The notes under the pieces were generated by a model. That model ran no database searches, was not told the origin of the DNA, and saw only the letters and a list, made by a program, of their open reading frames with translations. Shown piece after piece: positions 45,553 to 53,330 of a stretch of DNA of 64,000 nt. Positions within the stretch are counted from its first letter, which is position 1. Every line of letters starts with the position of its first letter. The stretch comes from Verrucomicrobiaceae bacterium (GTDB taxonomy: Bacteria > Verrucomicrobiota > Verrucomicrobiia > Verrucomicrobiales > Verrucomicrobiaceae). A program made the position numbers and the translations under genes. The stretch spans positions 1 through 64,000 of the forward strand of contig CANIBP010000020.1 in the NCBI GenBank assembly GCA_947466075.1, read 5' to 3'.

Positions 45553-46142
45553 GCGGCGATGGTGACGGCTTGCTCGATGTGGATGCCTTTAGCGGCGAGG
45601 TAGTTCGGCCCAAAGCAAAGCGGCTGGTAGCCGCTGGCGATACCATCTCCGGTGTAGAGCGGCGTCCAACCGGCTTTCTCTTTGAAGAGGCGGATGGCGC
45701 GGATGCTGCGGTCGGCGCAGAGGTCAAACCAGTGCTTCGTGCCAGCGGGGACATTGATGAGATCGCCCTCATGCACCTCGATGGAATAGACGGGGTCGCC
45801 GTTTTCGGGGTTGATGTAGAAGATGCCGCTGCCTTTGACGATGAAGCGCACCTCGTCCTCGGCGTGGCGGTGCTCTTTGTTAAACTTGTCGAGCATCTCC
45901 TGGAGGTTCGGTACCTCGGGAGTGACATTGACGACATCCGCAGTGATGTAGCCGCCGCGTTCTTTCAGCGCCGTGACTTCAGGTTCATACGCTGCGAGGA
46001 TTTCCTCCTGCGAGGCGTCGCGGTCGATACGGCCCGCGACCGGCCAGCAGTCATAGTGAATGCCGTGTGGCAGGAGGAAGCTGCGGATGCTTTCTACGTC
46101 ATCAATGACGCGGTCTTCGGAGGGGATGCGTATGAGGGCCAT
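45549..46142 (-). CDS. mtnD: Acireductone dioxygenase
   Basis: A cupin metalloenzyme that, depending on Fe or Ni, turns acireductone into the methionine precursor 2-keto-4-methylthiobutyrate plus formate, or takes an off-pathway route. Metal ligands appear in KEHRHAEDEVRFIVKG (H, H, E), with the fourth His in GTKHWFDLCADR. The protein is 197 residues. It starts 15 bp after mtnB and overlaps mtnC by 4 bp. Confidence 0.94.
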   Translation of the reverse strand: MALIRIPSEDRVIDDVESIRSFLLPHGIHYDCWPVAGRIDRDASQEEILAAYEPEVTALKERGGYITADVVNVTPEVPNLQEMLDKFNKEHRHAEDEVRFIVKGSGIFYINPENGDPVYSIEVHEGDLINVPAGTKHWFDLCADRSIRAIRLFKEKAGWTPLYTGDGIASGYQPLCFGPNYLAAKGIHIEQAVTIAA

Positions 46143-46157
46143 GGGCGTGATACCGAT

Positions 46158-46820
46158 TCAGAACGAGCCTGTGAGCAAGCGCTTCTGCGTGACGACTTCG
46201 AATAGAAACTCAAGCACCTCGATCTGCCGCCGTGCGGCAGCGATGTCCGCACCCCAAGTGTAGAGGCCGTGTCCGGCCATGAGGAAGCCGTGGCGAAGAG
46301 GGTTGGCGGGGTCGGTGAGGCGGGATTCGATCGCACTGGCGAGGCTGGCGATGTCCTGCGTGTTTGGGTAGATCTCGATCACGGCCTCCGACTCGTGCGT
46401 GGTGATGCCGGAGAGGCCTTTGAGCATTTCGTAGCCGGAGATGCGCAGCACGCCGTCGTTGAGAAAATGCTCGCTGAGCACGGTGGCGGCCACGGAGTGG
46501 GTGTGGAGCACGGCTCCGGCTCCGTGTTTGGCCAGCGCGGTATGTAACAGCGCTTCGGCGGAAGGTTTGGGAAATGCCTCATCCAAGGACTCAGCGTTTT
46601 CATCCACGATGACAAAGTGGTCGGGCTGCAGGCGACCTTTGTCGAAACCGCTGCCGGTCATCAGCAGTGTCAGCGGTTCGCTGTCGATCACGACGCTGTA
46701 ATTGCTGCTAGTGCCGAGTGACCAGCCGCGACGATGGAAATCGCGGCCACATTCGATCAGTTCACCAATCTGAAGGTCGATCTGGTCGGTGGGAGGTGGC
46801 GTGGAAGCTTCAGTCAGCAT
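46158..46820 (-). CDS. mtnB: Methylthioribulose-1-phosphate dehydratase
   Basis: MtnB dehydrates methylthioribulose 1-phosphate in methionine salvage; it is a class II aldolase-fold zinc enzyme. Zinc and active-site wording includes AVLHTHSVAATVLSEH and GHGLYTWGAD, and the start-proximal GRDFHRRGWSLGTSSNYS is typical. The ORF opens at 46856, but the ATG at 46820 (MLTEASTPPPTD) fits the family better; neither start has a clear ribosome binding site. First gene of the mtn operon, divergent from the DUF1232 gene. Confidence 0.92.
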   Translation of the reverse strand: MLTEASTPPPTDQIDLQIGELIECGRDFHRRGWSLGTSSNYSVVIDSEPLTLLMTGSGFDKGRLQPDHFVIVDENAESLDEAFPKPSAEALLHTALAKHGAGAVLHTHSVAATVLSEHFLNDGVLRISGYEMLKGLSGITTHESEAVIEIYPNTQDIASLASAIESRLTDPANPLRHGFLMAGHGLYTWGADIAAARRQIEVLEFLFEVVTQKRLLTGSF

Positions 46821-46863
46821 TTTGTATGATGATTCGGGCGGCTGCCGACATGTCAATTAGGGT

Positions 46864-46885
46864 GATGTGGCAGATTCTCCACATC
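46864..46885. promoter_or_regulatory. Dyad in the mtnB/DUF1232 divergent region
   Basis: GATGTGG and CCACATC form a perfect 7-bp inverted repeat separated by 8 nt, within the 119-bp divergent intergenic space. It could be a regulator binding site for the mtn operon or a 5' UTR hairpin. No SAM riboswitch consensus is visible. Confidence 0.4.
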
Positions 46886-46939
46886 CAAGTGTTTGTACTG
46901 CCAACTGGACTTCGTTAACGCCTTTGGTTATTTTTTCTC

Positions 46940-47311
46940 ATGAATACCTCCAGCAGCGGCGAGCATGACGTGACCATTGAGAAAGTGAATCAGCGTTCGA
47001 AGGACATCGAGAACAAGCTACCGAAGCTGAAGCAGGTATTTGAGCAGGCGAAGATCATGCTGAGCATGGTGAAGGACTACTGGAACGGCGGCTACCGCGA
47101 GATTCCGTATTGGGCGATCAGTGCGGTTTCGCTGGCGCTGCTGTATGTGCTCAACCCTCTCGATGTGATCCCGGATGTGGTCATTGGCGTGGGCTATCTG
47201 GATGATGCGACGGTGGTGGCGTTTTGTTTGAAGCTGGTGCAGCGGGAACTGGAGAAATATCAGGAATGGCAGTCGGCGCAGGCCCAGAGGGGCAAAATTG
47301 TGGATGTGTAA
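46940..47311 (+). CDS. DUF1232 (YkvA-like) membrane protein
   Basis: A 123-residue protein with a helical N-terminus (NKLPKLKQVFEQAKIMLSM), a membrane helix (IPYWAISAVSLALLYVL) and the DUF1232 signature NPLDVIPDVVIGVGYLDDAT. The family is widespread and uncharacterised. A hairpin beyond its stop is better read as the terminator of the convergent discoidin gene. Confidence 0.85.
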   Translation: MNTSSSGEHDVTIEKVNQRSKDIENKLPKLKQVFEQAKIMLSMVKDYWNGGYREIPYWAISAVSLALLYVLNPLDVIPDVVIGVGYLDDATVVAFCLKLVQRELEKYQEWQSAQAQRGKIVDV

Positions 47312-47318
47312 AAACAAA

Positions 47319-47347
47319 ACCGCCGTGCAGGAGCGCTGCACGGCGGT
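47319..47347 (-). terminator. Terminator for the DoxX-oxidoreductase-discoidin unit
   Basis: ACCGCCGTGCAG / CTGCACGGCGGT gives a perfect 12-bp stem with a 5-nt loop. On the minus strand it is followed by a T-rich run (GTTTTGTTTTT), and it lies 26 bp after the discoidin stop. On the plus strand there is no T-run, though the stem may slow transcription from DUF1232. Confidence 0.88.
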
Positions 47348-47373
47348 GTGATCAAAGAAGCTGTCGATTAAAC

Positions 47374-48099
47374 TTACTTGGCAGGGGTGCCATAGACCTG
47401 AACTTCACAGTAGTGGTTCATGTCGTTGCTGGTGTTGCCATTGCTCCAGAGGCGCACGTAGCGGGCCTTGGTGCCTTTGGCGTCGATGACGCGGCCATGG
47501 TTGGTTTCGACGTAGGCTGGATCAGCGCCTTTGCCCATGGCGGAAGTATCGTCGTGGTCGGAGTTGAAGAGGGTGGTGACACCGGTCTTGAATTCAGGAT
47601 CGTCGGAAACCTGCACGAGCACGTCGATGTAAGCCTGAGCTTGCTTGTGGTAATGCCACATGGCGATCTTGTAGATGGTGGCTGGGGCTTCGAGGTCGAT
47701 CTGCACCCACTGCTTGCCGGGCATGAGTTCAACGAAGGAACCGTCAGCGCCATCGGCATCGCCGTCGGTGACGAGATTGAGGTCGCCAATGATCGGGGCG
47801 GCGTCGGAACTGGAGACTTTCTTGCCTTTGGCAAGGTTGGTGGTGCCCTTGGGGACCATGATGGACTTCACCACTTTGCTTGGGTCAGCCTTTTCAAGGT
47901 TCGGGAGCTCAGCTGGCACTGGAGTGCCGATAAACATGGGCTTGGGGAACTCGAGTTTGATTTCTTCGAGGTCACCAGCAGGGGCGGCGGCCGCAGGAGC
48001 AGCAGCGGAGCCACCGGCTTTGGCTTCTTCTTTCTTGCCGCAGGAGGCAAGGGTGATGGCGAGCGCGAGGCCCGTGAGGATGTGGAGGGTGTTTTTCAT
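47374..48099 (-). CDS. Discoidin (F5/8 type C)-like lipoprotein
   Basis: The signal MKNTLHILTGLALAITLASC ends in lipobox LASC with Cys20. A low-complexity linker (GGSAAAPAAAAPAGD) leads to a beta-sandwich domain whose wording (LAKGKKVSSSD, LVTDGDADG, WVQIDLEAPATIYKIAMWH, TKARYVRLWSNG) is that of F5/8 C carbohydrate-binding domains. It may anchor or recognise glycans at the cell surface. It lies 31 bp after the Gfo/Idh/MocA gene and ends in a strong terminator. Confidence 0.82.
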   Translation of the reverse strand: MKNTLHILTGLALAITLASCGKKEEAKAGGSAAAPAAAAPAGDLEEIKLEFPKPMFIGTPVPAELPNLEKADPSKVVKSIMVPKGTTNLAKGKKVSSSDAAPIIGDLNLVTDGDADGADGSFVELMPGKQWVQIDLEAPATIYKIAMWHYHKQAQAYIDVLVQVSDDPEFKTGVTTLFNSDHDDTSAMGKGADPAYVETNHGRVIDAKGTKARYVRLWSNGNTSNDMNHYCEVQVYGTPAK

Positions 48100-48129
48100 G
48101 GGGAGTGGTTGGATGCTCAGACTTGATCT

Positions 48130-49590
48130 TTAGGCTTGGAAGTCTTCGGGCTTGAAGATGTATTTGCCGCCCGCATCTTTGGCCTCATAAGCTTTGAGGA
48201 CGGTGACGCAGGATTTGAAAGCTGCTTCGACGTTGCAGGTGAGATGTGCCGGATTTTTGGTCTGCACGGCTTCGATGAAGTTTTGCACATGCGGTGAGTG
48301 CGGCTTGCGGCTGAGTTTCACGCCTAGCTCCCATTGCGCGAGGGCCTTGCTCTCACGCACGTCGGCAACACTGACGGCACCGTAGGACGGCGGCTTGGGT
48401 TTTTCCCAGTCACGTGGGTGCTCCCAGAACTTGTTCTTGGCCTTGTCGGCAGCTTTGAGGATGGGTGGGTTTTCGCCACCAGCGTATTCGTCCCAAGCCT
48501 GTCCGGGCTCGGCGTAGAGTTGATTGCCGGCGGTGTCGAGTTCGGAGATGATGGCGGTTCCACCAATGCCCATGTGCTTTTCATAGGCACCCTGAGAGCC
48601 GGTGGTGGTGAGCACCTGATAGTAAGCGCGGAGAGCTCCGGCGGGCGTTTTGAATTCGTAGATGCACAACATGTTGTCAGGCAACTCGAATGCCGGACGG
48701 CCTTCGGTGCCATCGAAGTAATCAATACCACCGCTGGCGATGACGGAGACTGGTGTGGAGTCATACATCCAGTTGAACATGTCGATTTGATGCGCGCCTA
48801 GATCGGAGAGTGGACCACCGCCAAATTTCTTGAAGAAACGCCAGTTGCGGAACTCCTCAATGCTAGCGTAGCCATGCTTCGCGAGGACCTCGGCGGGGAT
48901 GTCGTAACCTTTGACGGCACCCTGTGGAGCACTGCCGGAGACGCCACGATTCCATTGCGCATACGCGTGCGTGACGCGGCCGAGCATCTTGCCGGGCTTG
49001 ATGACATTGTCGCGTAGGTTGATGTAGCGCGGATTCGAATGACGCTGATGGCCGATCTGGAAGATGCCGGGGTTCGACTTGCCTGCGCGCACCATGTCTT
49101 TCGCGCCTTCGATGGTATTGCTCATCATCTTCTCGCAGTACACGTGCTTGCCTTTTTCGAGGCAAATGCGCGAGTAGGGGGCGTGCAGGAAGTCAGGTGT
49201 GGCGATGAAGACGGCTTCAATCGAAGGCTCCTTGTCGAGCATCTCGTTGATATCTTCGTAGATTTTGATTTCGCCTTCGACCTGATGCTTGTTTTCACCG
49301 AGGAAGCCACCACGCGTCTTCGCGACGGAGAACTTCCAGATGTCACACATGGCCACCCATTGAATGCCAGGAACATCTTTGGAGGCAACACGCAACGCGT
49401 TGCCCTGCGCACCACAGCCGACGAGGGCGCACTTGATCGTGCGACCTGCTGCCGTTTCTTGTGCGATGGCAGTTTTGCTAGTGACAAGATAAAGTCCGCT
49501 GCTGGTCAAAGCACTGGTGCGGAGAAAGCCGCGACGGTCCATGAAGCGGGACAGCGGCGCTGCGGGGGAGGGGAGAGGCTGGGAATTCAT
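48130..49590 (-). CDS. Gfo/Idh/MocA-family oxidoreductase, Tat-exported
   Basis: A 486-residue protein with a twin-arginine motif (MDRRGFLRTSALTSSGL). M1 at 49590 or M17 (49542) may be used; the latter starts just before the motif. The Rossmann motif is CALVGCGAQGNALR. The family active-site area HVYCEKMMSNTIEGAK has EKM where many relatives have EKP. The C-terminal domain reads FGGGPLSDLGAHQIDMFNWM. It lies between doxX and the discoidin lipoprotein on the same strand, suggesting a shared glycan-related function. Confidence 0.9.
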   Translation of the reverse strand: MNSQPLPSPAAPLSRFMDRRGFLRTSALTSSGLYLVTSKTAIAQETAAGRTIKCALVGCGAQGNALRVASKDVPGIQWVAMCDIWKFSVAKTRGGFLGENKHQVEGEIKIYEDINEMLDKEPSIEAVFIATPDFLHAPYSRICLEKGKHVYCEKMMSNTIEGAKDMVRAGKSNPGIFQIGHQRHSNPRYINLRDNVIKPGKMLGRVTHAYAQWNRGVSGSAPQGAVKGYDIPAEVLAKHGYASIEEFRNWRFFKKFGGGPLSDLGAHQIDMFNWMYDSTPVSVIASGGIDYFDGTEGRPAFELPDNMLCIYEFKTPAGALRAYYQVLTTTGSQGAYEKHMGIGGTAIISELDTAGNQLYAEPGQAWDEYAGGENPPILKAADKAKNKFWEHPRDWEKPKPPSYGAVSVADVRESKALAQWELGVKLSRKPHSPHVQNFIEAVQTKNPAHLTCNVEAAFKSCVTVLKAYEAKDAGGKYIFKPEDFQA

Positions 49591-49641
49591 AGGGCATTCA
49601 GGCGCGTGGTTTTGTTCACTGGCCGTTACGTCTGTGGGCGC

Positions 49642-50127
49642 TTATGCGGCCTTCTTTTTGGCGAGGAAGCCGTCGAGGGAAAAGGTCTTCGCCTTCGCGG
49701 TCACAAGAGCTGCCGCAACGATGAGAATGGAAAGGCCGATGTTGGTGACCATTTCCGTGTCGTCAGGGAGAGAGGCGAGGCCAAAACCAAGCATCAGGAA
49801 CACCAGACCGGCGGCGAGCAGACCGAACTCGGTGCAAATGCCAATGGCGACCCAAATACCTACCGGAATGAGAATGTAGCCGATCGTCGCAGCGAATGCG
49901 TTGCATGCGGATTCCGGCAGAAAGCTGTTGTCCGACATCAGTTTGGCAAGCGGGCCAGTCTTTTTTGAATAGTTATCCAGACCAAAGGTGGTGGTGGCGC
50001 CGTTGCCCCAGCGGAACTTGTCCAAGCCTGCCATGAAGAGACGCATGCCGACCCAAAGGCGTAGGAGAAGATGGGCGAAATCGTAACTATAGCTGCCGCA
50101 GCACTTGGAGGAGGATGAGTCGGACAT
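49642..50127 (-). CDS. DoxX-like integral membrane protein
   Basis: A 161-residue protein with about four hydrophobic helices. The first reads LLLRLWVGMRLFMAGLDKF, the classic DoxX start (LLRLxxGxxFxxxGxxK). The helices near IGYILIPVGIWVAIGICTEFGLL and TNIGLSILIVAAALV follow. The N-terminus is Ser/Cys-rich (SDSSSSKCCGS). DoxX proteins relate to quinone-linked thiosulfate oxidation in archaea, but bacterial members are mostly uncharacterised. First gene of the doxX-oxidoreductase-discoidin unit. Confidence 0.78.
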   Translation of the reverse strand: MSDSSSSKCCGSYSYDFAHLLLRLWVGMRLFMAGLDKFRWGNGATTTFGLDNYSKKTGPLAKLMSDNSFLPESACNAFAATIGYILIPVGIWVAIGICTEFGLLAAGLVFLMLGFGLASLPDDTEMVTNIGLSILIVAAALVTAKAKTFSLDGFLAKKKAA

Positions 50128-50385
50128 GAGGTTGGTCGGGTGTCGGGTTGTTAGAGAGGGGCGGATTTTGAACCGCTGGCCTTGGAAATCCAGCAGAATT
50201 TAGAACACACATACTTCGCAGATACGAATCACCGCAGTAGTTGAAAATGCTGGATATAATCATCGCGCTCATTCGGCGGCGTTCCTGCTGAAAGTTACGA
50301 TTTTGGTGCCCTTTGCTCAGCGGGCTTGCCATTCCATGCATATCCGCTTAGAAAAGGGCGCTTAATTCACTCTCCATAACTCTCC

Positions 50386-50841
50386 ATGAGCTCCCTCACT
50401 ACACCCAAGCTTCCAGCCCAAGGCATCCTCGAACCCCTAGGTGAAGAAGATCGCGACATCCTTAGCGGTTACGGCGAATTCCTTCCCGTGCAGCCCGGCC
50501 AGCATCTCATTGAGGAAGGCCAGCAGCAGAATAGCCTCTTCTTCGTCGTCTCTGGCAAATTCCACGCAACTGCCATGCGCGGCGGTCACAAGGTACTGCT
50601 TGGCTCGATTCAAAAAGGCGAAACGATCGGCGAAATCAATCTGCTCGATCCTAACGTTGCTAGCGCGAGTGTTACCGCAGTCGAATTTTCCCAGGTCTGG
50701 CGCATCGACGGTGAAACCCTCGAAATCTACATCAACGAGTATCCACGTGCCGCCGCCTGGCTGCTCATCGGTGTCGGTCGCACCATCTCCCACCGTCTCC
50801 GTGCGGTGAATGAGAAGATCGCCGCCTTCTACAGCGCCTGA
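50386..50841 (+). CDS. Stand-alone cyclic-nucleotide-binding domain protein
   Basis: A 151-residue protein consisting of one cNMP-binding (CAP effector) domain: FLPVQPGQHLIEEGQQQNSL, FVVSGKFHATAMR, GSIQKGETIGEINLLDP, and a C-terminal helix (RTISHRLRAVNEKIAAFY). There is no DNA-binding helix-turn-helix, so it is not a complete Crp/Fnr regulator. It may act as a sensor subunit. The upstream 258-bp gap contains a short direct repeat (ACTCTCCATA/ACTCTCCATG) next to the start and no gene. Confidence 0.85.
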   Translation: MSSLTTPKLPAQGILEPLGEEDRDILSGYGEFLPVQPGQHLIEEGQQQNSLFFVVSGKFHATAMRGGHKVLLGSIQKGETIGEINLLDPNVASASVTAVEFSQVWRIDGETLEIYINEYPRAAAWLLIGVGRTISHRLRAVNEKIAAFYSA

Positions 50842-50923
50842 TGCGGTGAAGGGTGTGAACGGACTTTGATGCGCATGAATGCCGCACTGGGAAGTCCGCA
50901 GCCAGCGAATAAGAAAATTACTC

Positions 50924-51307
50924 ATGTCAGGTCTGTTGCCATTTCCTCCGCACACCTCCTTGGAGGTAATCCAAGTCTTGTTCCTGCTCTTCGCAGGACA
51001 TGCGGTCATGGACTACCCCTTGCAGGGCGAGTTCCTCTCCACCTGCAAAAACCGCCACCTGCTCTACAAGCTGCAGGATCCCTCCCGCCCTCGGGCGATC
51101 TGGCCTTGGTGCATGACAGCGCACTGCCTCATCCACGCCGTTACCGTCTGGGCCATCACTGGCTGCTTTGTCCTCTGCGTCATCGAATTCGTCCTGCACT
51201 GGATCATCGACTTCGCCAAGTGCGAGAACTGGACCACCTTCAACCAGGATCAGGCGCTGCATTACCTCTGCAAGATCGCCTACGTCATCGCAGCGATGCT
51301 GTATTGA
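50924..51307 (+). CDS. DUF3307-like membrane protein
   Basis: The ORF opens at 50879, but ATG 50924 (MSGLLPFPPHTSL) lies nearer the first helix. The protein has about four helices. Key wording FAGHAVMDYPLQGEFL, followed by LIHAVTVWAITGCF and IEFVLHWIIDFAKC, matches DUF3307-type proteins (H..xDY...Q and HxxxD patterns). The function is unknown. It is followed directly by a palindromic spacer. Confidence 0.65.
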   Translation: MSGLLPFPPHTSLEVIQVLFLLFAGHAVMDYPLQGEFLSTCKNRHLLYKLQDPSRPRAIWPWCMTAHCLIHAVTVWAITGCFVLCVIEFVLHWIIDFAKCENWTTFNQDQALHYLCKIAYVIAAMLY

Positions 51308-51394
51308 AGTTCCAAGTTTCAGGTTTCAAGTGAGTCCCTGCGCGACGATTCATGCCTGGCAGAACTTGAAACCTTGAACCTGTAACTTGAAACT
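51308..51394. repeat. Imperfect inverted repeat of CTTGAAAC units
   Basis: The left arm (51308-51331, ending TTTCAGGTTTCAAGT) is complementary to much of the right arm (51364-51394, ACTTGAAACCTTGAACCT...). The right arm itself repeats CTTGAAAC-like words. The element fills the 95-bp gap between the DUF3307 stop and the next start. It looks like a small dispersed, MITE- or REP-like repeat; no second copy is seen in this window. Confidence 0.7.
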
Positions 51395-51402
51395 CTGAGC
51401 GT

Positions 51403-52803
51403 ATGCAACGCACCGCCATCCTGAACGTCGTCGGCCTCACCACGCGGCTCATTGGCGAGCACACCCCCGCGATCCGTGCATTCATCGAGCGCAACCGCTC
51501 CACGCTCATCGAGCCGGTGCTCCCCGCCGTCACCTGCACGGCTCAGGCGACTTATCTGACCGGCAGACTGCCGCGCGACCACGGTGCCGTCGCCAACGGC
51601 TGGTATGATCGTGAGTACGCCGAGCACCGCTTCTGGAAACAGCCCGAGCAGCTCATGCACGGCGAGAAACTGTGGGAGGCGCTCCGCCGCGTCGATCCGC
51701 AGTTCACCTGCGCGAAGCTCTTCTGGTGGTTCAACATGTATTCCACCGCGGACATCTCGATCACGCCACGTCCGCTGTATCCCGCCGATGGCCGCAAAGT
51801 CTTCGATATCCACACGCAGCCCATGCCGCTGCGGGATCGCATCAAAAAAGACCTCGGCCCCTTTCCCTTCCGCAGCTTCTGGGGCCCCGGCTCAGACATC
51901 AAATCCTCCATCTGGATCGCCGAAAGCGCCAAATGGATCGAGGAAAAGCACTGGCCCGGCCTCTCGCTCGTTTACCTCCCGCATCTCGACTACAACCTCC
52001 AGCGCGTCGGCCTCGACATGGAGAAAATCCGTTTCGACCTCCGTCAGATCGACAACGTCGTCGGCGATCTCATCCGCTTCTACGAGACACGGAACATCAA
52101 GGTCGTCCTCCTCTCCGAATACGGCATCACCAACGTCGAACAGCCCGTCCACCTGAACCGCGTCTTCCGCGAACGCGGCTGGCTCAGCATCAAAGACGAA
52201 CTCGGGCGCGAAACTCTCGACCTCGGCGGCTCCAAGGCCTTCGCCATCGCCGATCATCAGATCGCCCACGTCTATGTGAACGATCAGAGCCTCCTCGCCA
52301 ACGTGCGCGGCGCTCTCGAGGCCACGCCCGGCGTCGCCCAGGTGCTCGGCAAGATGGAAAAACATCTCCACGGCCTCAATCACGAGCGCAGCGGCGATCT
52401 CATCGCCATCGCCGACGCCAAAAGCTGGTTCACCTACTACTACTGGCAGGACGACCGCAAAGCCCCCGACTTCGCCCGCTGCGTCGATATCCACCGCAAA
52501 TGCGGCTACGACCCCGTCGAACTCTTCCTCGATCCAAAGCTCAAGTGGCCTAAGCTCAAGATCGCCGGCAAGCTCGCGAAGAAAGCTCTCGGCCAGCGCA
52601 TGCTCATGGACATCATCCCGCTCGACGCATCGCTCGTCAAAGGCTCCCACGGCCGCATCCCCGAAGACCGCAGCGACTGGCCCGTCCTCATCGGCGACTT
52701 CGACCAGCTCCCCCGCACCGGCATCCTCGCCGCCCACGAAGTCTGCAACCACCTCTTCCGCCTCTGCTCCAGCGGGCATGGGTATGGGAGTGTGGGGTTG
52801 TGA
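51403..52803 (+). CDS. Alkaline phosphatase-family (nucleotide pyrophosphatase-like) protein
   Basis: A 466-residue cytoplasmic protein with no signal peptide. The N-terminus TAILNVVGLTTRLIGEHTP, the nucleophile-area motif AVTCTAQATYLTG with DHGAVANGWYDREY, and the VYLPHLDYNLQRVG metal-site segment place it in the NPP/phosphodiesterase fold. The second metal motif reads LLSEYGITNV where nucleotide pyrophosphatases have SDHG. It resembles the phosphatase-like protein of the ebo polyprenyl-product cluster, but the other ebo genes are absent. The substrate is unknown. Confidence 0.82.
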   Translation: MQRTAILNVVGLTTRLIGEHTPAIRAFIERNRSTLIEPVLPAVTCTAQATYLTGRLPRDHGAVANGWYDREYAEHRFWKQPEQLMHGEKLWEALRRVDPQFTCAKLFWWFNMYSTADISITPRPLYPADGRKVFDIHTQPMPLRDRIKKDLGPFPFRSFWGPGSDIKSSIWIAESAKWIEEKHWPGLSLVYLPHLDYNLQRVGLDMEKIRFDLRQIDNVVGDLIRFYETRNIKVVLLSEYGITNVEQPVHLNRVFRERGWLSIKDELGRETLDLGGSKAFAIADHQIAHVYVNDQSLLANVRGALEATPGVAQVLGKMEKHLHGLNHERSGDLIAIADAKSWFTYYYWQDDRKAPDFARCVDIHRKCGYDPVELFLDPKLKWPKLKIAGKLAKKALGQRMLMDIIPLDASLVKGSHGRIPEDRSDWPVLIGDFDQLPRTGILAAHEVCNHLFRLCSSGHGYGSVGL

Positions 52804-52856
52804 TCTAATTAGCCAAGCCTAGCCAATCAAAAAATTGTTAGCCGCACTAACGTAAG

Positions 52857-53315
52857 ATGGAAGCACGGGCATCATATCTACTTGAGCAGACCGACACGGT
52901 TCTCTTTAGAGCTGGCGGCTGTCATGTCTTCGCGTTGACGCTCCGTTCCCTATATGGATACCCACTGCTTTGGGTCAAAGAAGACGAAAATCGTCATGAT
53001 CATTTGGCGTGTGATGCAGGCGGTGGATATGCATTGGATTTCTTTGGGGCCTTCACTCACGATGAGTATATCAAAGCAGCAAAACTCCATTCACGCCAAA
53101 TTGAGTTCGAGCCAATCGAGGAAGCAGAAGTAAGAGGTCGGTTTGTCTTTGTACCTGGTCGCGGCTATTACGCACATCCAGATTTCATGCTGCCAGCCAC
53201 GGAAAGGGCGAACACTTGGATCATGAAACACCACGAGTATTTTGACGGCGCAAAAAGGTGTGCGATTCCAGGGGTGAGCCGTGTGGAAGTGGCTAACCTT
53301 AATGAAATATTGTGA
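52857..53315 (+). CDS. Hypothetical protein with possible Cys-His-Asp arrangement
   Basis: I do not recognise the family. It is 152 residues and soluble. The motif RAGGCHVFALTL near the N-terminus, then RHDHLACDAGGGYALDFFG, resembles the Cys...His...Asp order of papain-like folds. That is suggestive, not proven. Base composition is visibly more AT-rich than the neighbouring genes, as if recently acquired. It converges on the SUMF1-domain gene. Confidence 0.6.
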   Translation: MEARASYLLEQTDTVLFRAGGCHVFALTLRSLYGYPLLWVKEDENRHDHLACDAGGGYALDFFGAFTHDEYIKAAKLHSRQIEFEPIEEAEVRGRFVFVPGRGYYAHPDFMLPATERANTWIMKHHEYFDGAKRCAIPGVSRVEVANLNEIL

Positions 53316-53330
53316 TTTTAGATTTCCCAA

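Noticed and set aside
51672-52553. Arg/Pro-rich 293-codon ORF inside the phosphatase gene
   Set aside because: Very high Arg and Pro content with no domain marks a shifted frame of a GC-rich gene.
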